Assembly: GCA_013398295.1 (NCBI GenBank)
Contig: VZSF01008872.1
Span: 186,001 to 250,000, forward strand
Length of the DNA stretch: 64,000 nucleotides
Direction of reading: 5' to 3'
Source of the DNA: Chionis minor
Taxonomy: Eukaryota > Chordata > Aves > Charadriiformes > Chionididae
The stretch's first letter is position 1. Each line of letters begins with the position of its first letter. Below are positions 49,675-59,387 of the stretch, one piece after another. Both the position numbers and the translations under genes were made by a program. The notes under the pieces are model-generated. The model had not been told where the DNA came from. It did no database searches and worked only from the letters and a program-made list of their open reading frames with translations.

Positions 49675-50358
49675 GTGTGGTTTGCCACCATTTCACTGAC
49701 CCTCTGCTCTAACCCTCGCTCTGCATCCATTCTTTTCACTCTACCATGGTTTCTTGCCCCTCAACTCCAGAGGATGGGCCAGCCACCCCCAGTCACAGGT
49801 TTGGTCTTTCCAGGAATACGTAGGCACATGAACATGGCAATCTGCTGGCCTCTTAAGGCACAGTGGCACACACATATTCACCATCTTCCCTACCAAGCAG
49901 ATTTATCAAACACTGACCACTGCCATTGCTACCTTGAAATTTGCCCTCTCTTGGCATTTTCCTCCTACTTGTTCATAACTCCTTGCCTTCAGTCGTTACT
50001 GCTGTTACGGGCATCTCAGCTGAATGAAGCATGAGCCTACAGCTTGACACCCTTGTTATTAGAGAAGATAACTAGCAATAGCACCAGTAGCAGAAAGCTA
50101 CAGCTCCTTCACTGCTTTTTGGAGGCATATGCCACTGTTCTGGAAAAAACAGGAAACAAGTTTTCTGCTTTGGGAATCATATGCAGCTGCATTCTTGCTT
50201 ATGGGACCATTGCCAGGCTCCAGCCTATGCTGCTGCTTAGTACCGCTTGCTCACAGAAGTCATTCAGGAGGTCGGTACACACACACGTGCAGGCACATAC
50301 CAAAGACAGACAACCCTTGCAGTACCAGTACACAAATACCGTCCCAATAGTGTTGTAG
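49675..50358 (+). other. Long frame with a single in-frame TGA; probably chance
   Basis: Starting at ATG 49675, the frame is open to TGA at 50032-50034, then continues in the same phase to 50358. This gives about 227 sense codons with one stop. The translation is rich in L, S, H and C (for example HIHHLPYQADLSNTDHCHCY) and shows no domain I recognise. A 134-codon minus-strand frame at 50199-50603 and a second + frame at 50129-50350 overlap it, so the region is simply stop-poor. A decayed pseudogene cannot be excluded. Confidence 0.12.
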
Positions 50359-51019
50359 GGATTTTTTCTAAAGTTTCTTCCAGGGCTGTTGCTAACCACA
50401 GAAGGATGTTCCATGGGCACTGCTGCTGAGGACCTGCCCACAAATAGCCCCTCAGTGCACCAAGGGCAATGCCGCATGTTGTGCTGGCTGAGTGGGTGGA
50501 GAGATGCAGGCAGTATGGCATGTGACACAAACAACGTGTCCCATGTGATTATGTGATCTTGCCAGATCTGAGTTTCATTTGCAAGCAAAAAGTAAGGCAG
50601 CATCGCTCCTGTCCTGTATTAAAGATAATGGAATGACATAAAATTTGTATAATAGTACTTCCTTTTCCTTTTTCTATCAAATTTGTGTAATACCTCTTAT
50701 TATCTCATGAGAGCTTAATGAAATTCACAGGATTAATGAGTGGAACCCTTAGCCAGTGTAAATTTTGATCATTCAGCTGAAGTAAAAAAGCTACTTTTCT
50801 TTTCTGCATCTGATCTAATCCATTTTAAGACACTGCATTTATTTCACAGGAAAACACACAGCATTAACCAGACTTACGAATGATCTCTTCATGTAAGGCC
50901 ACTTTAAAAGGCTCTTATAGGAAAAGCAAAGTGCTGCTCTTATTCCTTGTAATTATGCTGTTTTAAGTGTAGGATCTCAGGAACCGTGAAATTTTGCTAT
51001 CACAGATATGTATGTGAAA

Positions 51020-51560
51020 GCGTGATTACTTAATGCATACTGCCACGGAGGGATTCCTCCCGATATTGCAGAATACGGCAACGTGAGTGAAAGGAGAGGA
51101 TGACTCTGATGCAGAAGAGGAATGGGCATCGCTTGGGCAGTAAGCCTTGATTCTTGAAGATAATTGTCAACTGGGTTGATTTTTGTCTTTGGTGAGTAAT
51201 GGCTTCAGCACCTTGGCTGGTTTCCTAAAACCATTCAGCCGGCATCCTGGGAAGTGCCTCTTTAATCCAAGTCTTTTCTTCTCATCTGCAGAATGCCTCG
51301 GGCTAAGTCTCAGTTGGTTGCCGGTTTGGGGGCCCGCAGTAAAAGTGTTCAGTGTAGGGAGGCTTTGTGCAAGACAGATGGCTCTTATTACAGATCTTTG
51401 CATTACAAATCGAGGGTAACTGATCACATGACGGGGGGTCTTGCTCTCGCTTTCTCCTTCCAGGCAGGTGTCCTTCGTGCAAAGGTGGGCTGTCAGGCTC
51501 TTTCGCAGCCAAAAGCACAGAAAAGTTACAGGAAATATGTCGCCCCTTTGGGGTACCTGT
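51020..51560. other. CpG-retaining patch with overlapping open frames
   Basis: Well over ten CpGs occur in about 540 bases ('gccacggagg', 'cccgatattg', 'atacggcaacgtg', 'cagccggcat', 'tgccggtttggggg', 'atcgaggg', 'gacggggg', 'gctctcgctt', 'tttcgcagcc', 'gtcgcccc'), far more than in the flanks. Frames are open on both strands: 157 codons on - at 51167-51640, and 89 and 78 codons on +. The CpG retention suggests a younger insertion, a hypomethylated element or selection. Confidence 0.45.
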
Positions 51561-51562
51561 GA
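51293..51562 (+). other. Small open frame preceded by an acceptor-like site
   Basis: An ATG at 51293 opens 89 codons starting MPRAKSQLVAGLGARS and ending YVAPLGYL. The ATG follows 'tcttttcttctcatctgcag', a good-looking polypyrimidine tract and splice acceptor. The product would be basic and has no domain I know. The longer antisense frame (51167-51640) and the general stop-poverty of the CpG patch argue for caution. It could be a lineage-specific exon, an lncRNA exon or chance. Confidence 0.15.
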
Positions 51563-52430
51563 TACAGTCTGACCCAGTATTTTGGCCAGGAGCTCAGGGT
51601 AGTAGCTTGTCCCTAAGGTGGTTAAGGTAAAATGAAACAAAGGAAACTGCTAAGAGGACAAAAACTCCACATCCATTCATCCATGCTGAGTTTGATTAAT
51701 TCTCAGCAGTAATTTAGCCAGGAGAGAAGTTGTTATCTATACTTCAGCTTCTCTAATCAAGAGAGTGGCTTTGTAACAACATGCCGTGTTTTGGGGCAGC
51801 AGTATTTTATCCCAATTCCACAAAGAGGACTTTATAAGAAGGTAAGTGGAGTGCTGTTCAACAGATACCGTTTCTATGGAGCTGCAGTACTTACTCAACA
51901 ATTAATCATCTTTTATACAGTCTGCTTTTCTCCATTTTGTTGCTTTTCCTTTTTTACTGCTGGATGGTCAATTAAAGGTAAAGAGGGAAGTTTCAGGTTT
52001 GGTGCCAACATGCCGCGGTTCAGCTCATGACCGTGGCTTTGCAGCATGAAATGTTGCTGATATCCTCAGAATCAATACATTCCTTGGATAACATGACTTT
52101 CGAGATTTTAATCTAGCTGGACAGAGTTTCAGTGTCCCTCTGTCTCCTTGCTGGTACTGATCGCAGCACATTTAGCCCTGGCAGATGGGAAATGTGGCTG
52201 ATGCACAGTTATGAAACATTATGGAAAAGGGCTAGGAGGCAAAATGATAAAAATCAGGTTGGGATTTTATTCTATTTGCTGCCTTCTGCAAAGTGCATAG
52301 AATGATCTGTGAAGCAAAGACAGAGTGAAGGCTGTTACCAGGTGTGCTCTTATCTTGTAGATCAGGTAATACACTGGGAGCTACCATATAGCGTAACTAT
52401 ATATTCAATCTATGAAAATGCAGTAAGGTC

Positions 52431-52445
52431 TGTTGTTGTTGTTGT
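52431..52445. repeat. (TGT)5 trinucleotide microsatellite
   Basis: Five perfect TGT units are followed by 'gaac'. Confidence 0.88.
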
Positions 52446-54599
52446 GAACATTTTTGCTCCTCTTTTGTATGCAGGTTCAAACCAGGACAACAACTCTGGC
52501 CCTTAGAAATTTGAAGAATTTCAGAGCCGAATTGAAATGTTACAGCTTGGTCCTGTATCTGGTAAGCTCGCCTACATCAGAGAGTATCAAGATTTCTCCT
52601 TTATGCTATGCTTCTTGTTAAACCCCAGGCAATATATGCAACAATGTAAGCTTTAGAAAGTCATTCTCCTATTTTGCCTGATCCCTAATTACTTCAACCT
52701 GCAGCAAAATGTCAGTCTATCTAATTATCTGGTTACTCCTCTCCTGGGTCCAATATAGTCTGCAGGTGTGCACAGTAATGCGGTTTGCAGATCTGACTGA
52801 CCTAGTGCACCTTCCATTTATTAGACTGGCCTTTAGCAAAGTTGGTCAAACCTCTTGTGTCTTCTAGACACTGTTATTAATTTGAACTCCATCAGACAAG
52901 GCTAGATCTGAAACTTTAGCAGACTCCAGGGAATTGTGATAGTAAGGCTTGAGAATCTTATCTAGACTAGAAAGAGAGTGTTCAATTAACTAGGTAAATC
53001 TTAGGCTTTTGGGCTTTTTTCAAAATGTCCAGGCAATCTTATTCTGATTTCTCTGTTTTAATTCATTCTGTGAAATTGATGTACAAAAGAGAACCTACCG
53101 CTTTGTTATTCCTGTTGTAGCAATGTTGTATACCTGTAAGGGATCTCTTGCGGTATTTGGCTTTTATTCTCCTGTTCTTTTAGTTTTCTTTTCTTAAAAA
53201 AACTCAATCCTAAATGAGCAGATCTATACCATCCTTATTTTAATACCTCTCAGCAGTAAATACAGTAACTGCATCTAAACCAGCTAAAACTGCATCAGAC
53301 CCTAACGGGAGCCTAAGCCTATCCAGTTTAAGCTTGAGGTGCAGCTCTCTATAATGAATCAAATGAATAAGGAAGTAATGTCTCTCCAGTTTTATATTTG
53401 CACAGTGAATGCCCTGGAGTGCTATTATTATGTGGAGGAAGGGGTATGCTGTGAAGATCTGATAGCTGATGCACACTCCATGTACTCACAACAATTAGTT
53501 CAATTAGTTTGCACAAGTGTGCTGAAAAGCTGGGAGCTGTGGTGGATGAACGCAGCTCGAGCCTGCGGAAATGTTTGAGGATTCAAAAGAGCTGTGTTAA
53601 ACTTGAAAGGATGGGAAAATATCTGTGCACTTCCTAATTTTGGCCAGAAGAGGAAGTGGAAGTACCATCATGAGAAATACTGTTCCTACAATAGTTTTCA
53701 GCTGGCTGGGCGTACAGTACAGCTTGTGCAATTCTACTCTACTAACATTTAGTGAAACTTTGTGTAGAAAGCTCTTATAAGCCTCCAAAGCACGGGTAAT
53801 TTCTTATGTACCATTCTCAGAAATACATAGACCCAAACTGAAAGAGGAAAGGAGACCACCGAAGCTAATAATTAAAGATTTTGAAAGCTAAACTTTTTGT
53901 GTCCTCTGCAAAATCATGTAATGGGAGCCAAAACATTTGCCTGATCAATTCAAATGAATATGCTTAACACTTAATAATCCAATTTAAACAATCAGTGAAT
54001 CAGATGTCCAGTTCTCAGTGAATGTCTATATGATTTCTTGATCCCTGTAGGGACTTCTGAAATTCCCAGTCCCAATCAGATAATTAATATCTAGCATATT
54101 ACTCTTCCAGACTGTCAGAAAATACTTTGTTCCTGTACAAAATACTAGACTTCCTAAATTTTTAAACAAAACATTTTTATTTTCAACAGAATTTCATCAG
54201 AAACCCCAGATTTTTTTTTTAATTGGAAAAACTGAGAAAATGACACCCCAAAGCATTTTTATAGACAACTTTTCATCAAACTGAGATTTTAGGTTTTTTC
54301 CTTGCATATCTAACTGTAATTTCCAGTTCATTTCTCTGATCAGCCCTACTCATTTCGGAAGGCAAACAAATACGGGAAACTACAAGCATAAAATCGGAGG
54401 CTGTCTGAATATTAGTATTTCTTGTCTAATACTGATAGTGTGTCATGCAGCAGTGTAATACAAGGAATTATATAATAGGTTTGAAACTCAGGGCAGAGAT
54501 GTTTTATAAGAGGTGAATCCCATATGACAAGGGTAACCATTTCACTTTAAGCATTTTTGCTGCATTTGAAATGAATAGCTACTTACTTAGGGAAAGGAA

Positions 54600-55080
54600 T
54601 AATACATTATTTATTCTCTAACATGATGCCGCTGCCTGTGCAATGAAAACCTCCAACCAAATTGACAAGGGGAACTGGAACAGTGGGGTGGGCACAGGCT
54701 AAGAGCGTCATATTCATTACAAATTTGGACGGTAAGATAACACCTTCCCAATGAGAAAAGCTGCTGAGAAACCCCGGCCTTTATTAATGGGCCTCATGAG
54801 TCAATCTGCAGCAGTGATGTATCATGCTCATTTAGGGAAATGATGTGCTGTGAAAATGCAGTATTTTAAAGAGCAAGAGAGTGGATTGAAACAAGTATAC
54901 GCCGTAAGGACACTCAAATCTCTCATGATGTATGCTGATTTTCGGGTGGTCCCCATTTGCACGGCTGTTTAAGCAAGCACTCTAAATGGAAATGCACTTG
55001 ACATTTTTGTGACTAGCTGTAATCAAACAGCATTAGAATTCAGCTGATCTCACAGAAGATGATTAAACAAATTCCTTGTT
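54600..55080. promoter_or_regulatory. Candidate conserved non-coding regulatory element
   Basis: A gene-free stretch has balanced composition, no repeats and several recognisable motifs. There is an exact AP-1 site TGAGTCA at 54797-54803. TAAT and ATTA cores occur nearby ('tttattaatgggcc'), a forkhead-like 'attaaacaaat' lies near 55062-55072, and a few CpGs are retained ('tatacgccgtaagg', 'tgcacggctg'). No frame is open at useful length. This texture is typical of ancient enhancers, but the claim rests on impression and motif content only. Confidence 0.25.
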
Positions 55081-55197
55081 CATTCCCAGTTCCTTTTAAT
55101 GGGAAAATGGAGGGAGAAGATGTGTTGATGAAAATGATTCCAGATGGAAAATGGTGTCTTAAAATGAGCTTGGAGAGGAATGCCAAATTTCACCTTA

Positions 55198-55236
55198 CAC
55201 CCCCTTCCTCCTCTCTCCCGCCCCACCTTCCCCCGC
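55198..55236 (-). other. C-rich tract; relaxed G-quadruplex motif on the minus strand
   Basis: The + strand runs of C (ccccc, ccc, cccc, ccccc) give, on the minus strand, G5-5-G4-1-G3-12-G5. One loop is longer than the strict limit of seven. The tract is polypyrimidine apart from a few bases. Confidence 0.55.
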
Positions 55237-56076
55237 AATGCAAGAATTCCATCAGTGTATTATGTTAATAACCACAGGAACCAGCATTCACCTATGGTTG
55301 TCAGGCAGTTTTACAGAATAAATATTCAGTGAAAAGCCTTGGGATTTAACCTTACACTGACAGTGTGCTTGGTGTCATATGAGGGGAAAGTTGCCACTGT
55401 TTTCAGGAGCAGCTGTATTCACACTTTTCATATAGTGGGCATAAACTCTCTCGTACCTGGTAGCACAGTTACTTGCTCTGTCCATTGTTAATATTTAAAG
55501 CACTGTGTGCCTTTCAGCATCCGCAAAACTTATTATTGCAGTATATGAGTAATTTCTATACAGAGTCCAACATCTGCTGTAAAACACCAACCAGACTTCA
55601 CAAATGCTCTGGAGTTTCTAAAGTTTAAAAATCATGGCCTTTAGCTACAGCAGAGCTTGGGTTTTATGTACAGTACTTTGGGAGATATGTTTATTTTTCT
55701 GAGCATTTGTTTACTTCAGTGAGTGTTTTTTGCTGTTGTTAATACCAGTGGAATCCCAGACGGTGAATGTCATCCTTGTTGCGCTGGGAAGGCAGTGTGA
55801 TAGAAAGTGGTTTTGCAGGGTTTTCTGAAGGCAGAGTTGACATGCAATAAGCATCCTCTGGGGCTGTGGCCGTAGCATCGCTGCAGCTGGCAACACCTGG
55901 CTCCTGGCTCCGCTGCTGCTGGAGCACTGTCATCTGCCTCCTCCCGGAGGACAGCAGCATTCTTGGCAGCTCATGGGGCAAAATTCAGTCTGCAGCGCAG
56001 GAGAGACTGATCTTGTCCTTGTCGTGATGTTTAGGACCAAGCCTTATTTCCGAATTTGTTGATGGCTGGGAGCTGA

Positions 56077-56096
56077 GCGCGCGTGCGTGTGTGTGT
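56077..56096. repeat. Alternating GC/GT tract, Z-DNA-prone
   Basis: Twenty bases (gcgcgcgtgcgtgtgtgtgt) alternate purine and pyrimidine. This is the most Z-DNA-favouring composition in the window, and a G6 run follows three bases later. Confidence 0.85.
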
Positions 56097-56620
56097 TTGG
56101 GGGGAAGTGGAGCAGGGTGTTGACATGCTCACAGGTGTTGAAAACCAGAGAAGCTGCACAAGGATGATGGAAATTATTAGCACCTTAACTCTGGATGGGA
56201 ATGCATGAAGGCACAATAAGAAGAACATACGCATGTTTCTTTTATTTAAGAGAAATAACCCCCACCCTTTGCACACCAGCAACAGCCTTTAGAGCAAGGA
56301 CTGAAGGAGGAGACTGGGATTTGAGCTGGGATTTGTAGGACCAAGCAGAAGCCTTGCACGTCAGAGGGTTGGGGCATGCCCAGTGGTGTGGGCCAAAGTG
56401 CCTACTGAAGCACGTGGAGATGGGGGCCAAGCGCAGCCCTGTGGGTTGTAAATAGTGGGGCTGCAGGCCCACCCAGGGCTTGCACCCTCATGAGAGCTAT
56501 CACAACTTCATTTGCAGGGCATCCTGGTGCCTGGTGTCCCCGTTGGGCAGCTGAGAGGGCAGGAGGGGTCCCCTCGAGAGCAGGGGGGCTGAACAGGGCT
56601 GTGGTCTCAGGGACGAAGGT

Positions 56621-56648
56621 GGGATGGGATGGGGTGTCCCTTGGGGGG
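56621..56648 (+). other. Relaxed G-quadruplex motif
   Basis: Runs G3, G3, G4 and G6 are separated by loops of 2, 2 and 8 bases ('gggatgggatgggg' then 'tgtccctt' then 'gggggg'). The last loop slightly exceeds the strict limit. Confidence 0.6.
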
Positions 56649-57570
56649 ATGGCAGGACCTTGCTAGGCTGAAGCTCTCCCAGCCACCAGAAATGAGGGGG
56701 TAAGTGTGCAGGCTGCCCCACATCCCTGCAGGCTCCTTGGCAGGGAGCATGTTGCCCCCGCCAAAGGCTGCCACAGAAAGAAAAGGACTTTGAAATCTGC
56801 TCTGCGAGCAGGTGAACAGCAGCTGGCACAGCTAGTTTCAGCCCCTGCAATGAGGAGGAAAAGTGTTTTGGGATAATAGCTCTTTGTTCAGCTACAGCTA
56901 GGAAAGACTGTTTTTCACAAAAATAAGAAAACAACTTGTTAGCTGGTCAGAGATCTCTCAAGCTTGGTGTTTTTAAAGTTTAATTCTACCCAGTGCTAGA
57001 CAAGACCAGCTTCGTGTCACAAAACCAAATACTTTGCCTTGGTGAGGGTCCCTGACCTGGAGTCAGCTTCCCGCCTCGGGAGGGTACGGTGCCTGGGGAG
57101 GTGAAGCGTTTGTGTTGGGTCTGACCTGGAAGCTGAAGGGGTGGAGCAGCAGACTCACAAAAAAAAAGTCCACACTTATGTTTGTGCTGGGGCATCCCAG
57201 CTCAGGGGAAGCTCAGAGGCAGAAGGTCATGCCTTCCTCGAAGGTGAGTGACCAACAGCCAAGTTCCTTGCGGTGTTTTGCTGAGGTTACCACTAGGGCT
57301 GAACCACCTTGTGGTTCCCCAAAGGACTGAGTGAAAACTATTTACTCCTGCAACAGATGCATCTATACCTGCCTGGACAATATTGATATAATTATCTTAA
57401 ATTCTCTTTTTAAATGCTAGTCCTGCCTACTACCCTATTACCAGCACTGGTTATGTCATCAAATCCTAATGTTCGGTTGCCAACTTCAATTGCTGGCTGA
57501 TTTGGTTGGAGCTCTTTTGGTTTCCAACAGTTTTATCCAGTTCTTAGGAAAATAAGGTATACTTTTCTGT

Positions 57571-57598
57571 TCTCTCTCTCTCTTTTTTTTTTTTTTTT
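57571..57598. repeat. (TC)6 followed by T16
   Basis: Six TC units run directly into sixteen T residues, a compound pyrimidine microsatellite about 135 bases upstream of the SINE-like remnant. Confidence 0.9.
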
Positions 57599-57734
57599 AC
57601 CATTTCATCGTCTTGTTTCTGTTCTTTAAAGACAAATGAGTATTTTATGGTAAATTATGAAATGTCTATTATTCACCTCAGCTCCCAGAACAGCTCCAGA
57701 AATGTCACTCTATTCTCCCAGGATGAATATGATG

Positions 57735-58115
57735 TAGCAGTAATCGTTTGCATTTATATAGCACTTGTCATCCCAGAGACTCTAAGCACTTAGCAAACTT
57801 TCACTAATTTTATGTATATTCATTGCAGCTATAGAATATATGCTGGAAGATCCTTGTCAAAAGTTCCACTGAAATCGGCTGAGTGTCGCATGATCACAAC
57901 AGTTAGATTGGATTACAGTTTTGGGGACCCTCTCTGAAGTAAGTACTGAGTATCTCATTACTCTTCATGTTGCTTTTGGGGAAACTGAGTTGCAGCTTGT
58001 TCACAGAGCAAATCTCAGTTTACAGTGTCTGTAGCAGAACTGGGACCAGAATTTTTCATCTTTACTCTTCAGACTGTTGCTCCAGCTGCTCAACTCTGTG
58101 CTTTATTTGGGTAAG
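57735..58115 (+). mobile_element. Probable ancient MIR/CORE-SINE-like remnant, decayed
   Basis: The left part reads 'gcatttatatagcacttgtc' and then 'ctaagcacttagcaaac'. The right part reads 'aagtaagtactgagtatctcatta', 'ggggaaactgag', a degraded stretch over 'cacagagcaaatc', 'gtagcagaactgggaccaga' and 'ctcaactctgtgc'. Their order and spacing resemble an old MIR-type tRNA-derived SINE: a core with an 'AAGCGCTTTACA'-like block, a 'GGTAAGTACT...CATTTTACAG' block, 'GGGGAAACTGAGG', 'GGCAGAGCTGGGACTAGAACC', and a final 'TGCTCT' block. About 110 bp at 57830-57940 does not fit and may be a later insertion or strongly diverged sequence. The call rests on remembered consensus shape rather than alignment, so family and boundaries are uncertain. 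Such ancient SINEs are rare in bird genomes, and surviving copies are sometimes co-opted as regulatory DNA. Confidence 0.5.
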
Positions 58116-58850
58116 GCATTTAGAATAAAATGCATTTATTTGATCTGATCTCTTTATTTTGCCCATGTTTGGAGGATCAGATATTCATGTCTTTCTCCTC
58201 TACTCTCCTGATGAGATTGCACAGGTGTCCTCAACTTTGTTAGGGCTGAATGTATGTCAGTGAAGGCAGACAGTAGTCCTTTGTGATTATTAATAAAAAT
58301 GTTACATTCCCAAAATATTAGAAGTTCATCAGGCAATTACATGACTGGGCAAGTTTGTGTTATATACCCACCAGAAAACAATCCTTCCATTGGAGCTGTT
58401 TTGGTCCAGACTGTGCTTAGAGAGTGTGGGCTCTGTAATGATTAAACTGGATCTGGTTAAAAAAGCTTGCAATGTGTTCAATACCTAGTTTTTACTAATC
58501 TGATTTCATTTTTGGTAGGAAGTAACTGCTAAATGGGGTTAATGTGGAAGAAGATGAGTAAGTGTGTATTTTATACCAAGCCTTTTAGCAGATGCAGAGA
58601 TAATTTCCATGTTGTCAGAGCCCAGATAATTATCTGTATATTGACTATCACTGTTTTGCAGTTGATGTATATTAAAAAAAAAAGTATTTAAGATAATATT
58701 TGAAAAAAATGAAACATTATGTCAATGTTTACTGGTCTCTTTCTCTCTGATCAGTGTAGTCCTATTACTACCCTTAGAAAAGCTGAGGAAGTTTCCTTTT
58801 TTATCTTCTACAACTTTTATACCTGCTGTGTTTAAGAGTATTATCTTTCC

Positions 58851-59387
58851 TTATCTGCTCCCCACTTTTCTCTTTTTTGTTACAAAAGTATTTTTTTCTA
58901 AAGATTTTTTTCTGAAAAACAACTCTCTTGTCCAAGAAGTGCCACTTGATATAAAATCTAACATACAACAGAACCACTTGCTCAGTAACAGCCCTTTTTT
59001 GTTTATGATGGAGGAATTTAACGATGCTGTGCACTGCAGCATGCAATGTCTCTTTCTGCTTTTGAATACCTGCTCTTTGTAATCTCTGTGAAGAAACCTA
59101 ATAGTGTGTCTATCTTCTTCATCGCTGTGGCCATCATTTGAATCTGTGGCCTGTCCTGATTTATTCTCTTTCTTTTGCCATGGTTTTATGCAGAAGAGTC
59201 CAGTAGGTCTTGCCAATGAACCTATTGTTCCAAGAAAGGTGGTCGTCTCTCTGAAACTAGTGCCTTTACTACAGCACCATATACTTCCTTCACTTTTGAG
59301 GTTGTGTGCATCAGTATTAAAAGACCTCAGTTGCTTTGGCAAATAGGCACAGAGCCTAGAGATTTTTTGAGGGAAAAGTGTTACCAT
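58851..59387 (-). other. 178-codon open frame of unknown status
   Basis: This is the longest stop-free minus-strand frame in the window. It begins MVTLFPQKISRLCAYLPKQL and has a hydrophilic middle (SNDGHSDEEDRHTIRFLH) and a basic end (RKKSLEKNTFVTKKRKV, resembling a nuclear localisation signal). No domain is recognised. In AT-rich DNA of this length one such frame is not surprising by chance, and two + strand frames of 80-84 codons overlap it. There is no polyadenylation or promoter evidence that I can tie to it. A decayed pseudogene is possible. Confidence 0.15.

Larger units (their letters stand above)
56020..57240. other. GC-rich block
   Basis: This is the most GC-rich kilobase of the window, with G runs, several CpGs and open frames on both strands (for example 144 codons on - at 56500-56934). 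The translations are rich in P, S, H and Q and show no domain, as expected from GC-rich, stop-poor DNA. It could be a weak CpG-island-like feature or a decayed minisatellite region. No TATA or initiator arrangement was convincing. Confidence 0.5.
46551..57734. other. Non-coding stretch, rising GC to the right, no gene recognised
   Basis: No known protein family is visible. Bases 47540-48010 have an unusual texture (a GC-richer segment with 'cctctccaagtgcctaaat' and 'ccagagtttgagactctac') and could be an unrecognised old repeat. The listed open frames at 49675-50358 and 51293-51562, the CpG patch at 51020-51560, the candidate regulatory element at 54600-55080 and the GC-rich block at 56020-57240 all fall here. 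(TTG)5 lies at 52431-52445. Confidence 0.6.

Noticed and set aside
50199..50603. 134-codon minus-strand frame
   Set aside because: It overlaps two + strand frames, has irregular composition with many C, H and W residues, and shows no domain or exon signals.
56500..56934. 144-codon minus-strand frame rich in P, Q, H and S
   Set aside because: GC-rich, G-run-rich DNA gives proline-rich spurious frames. There is no recognisable motif.
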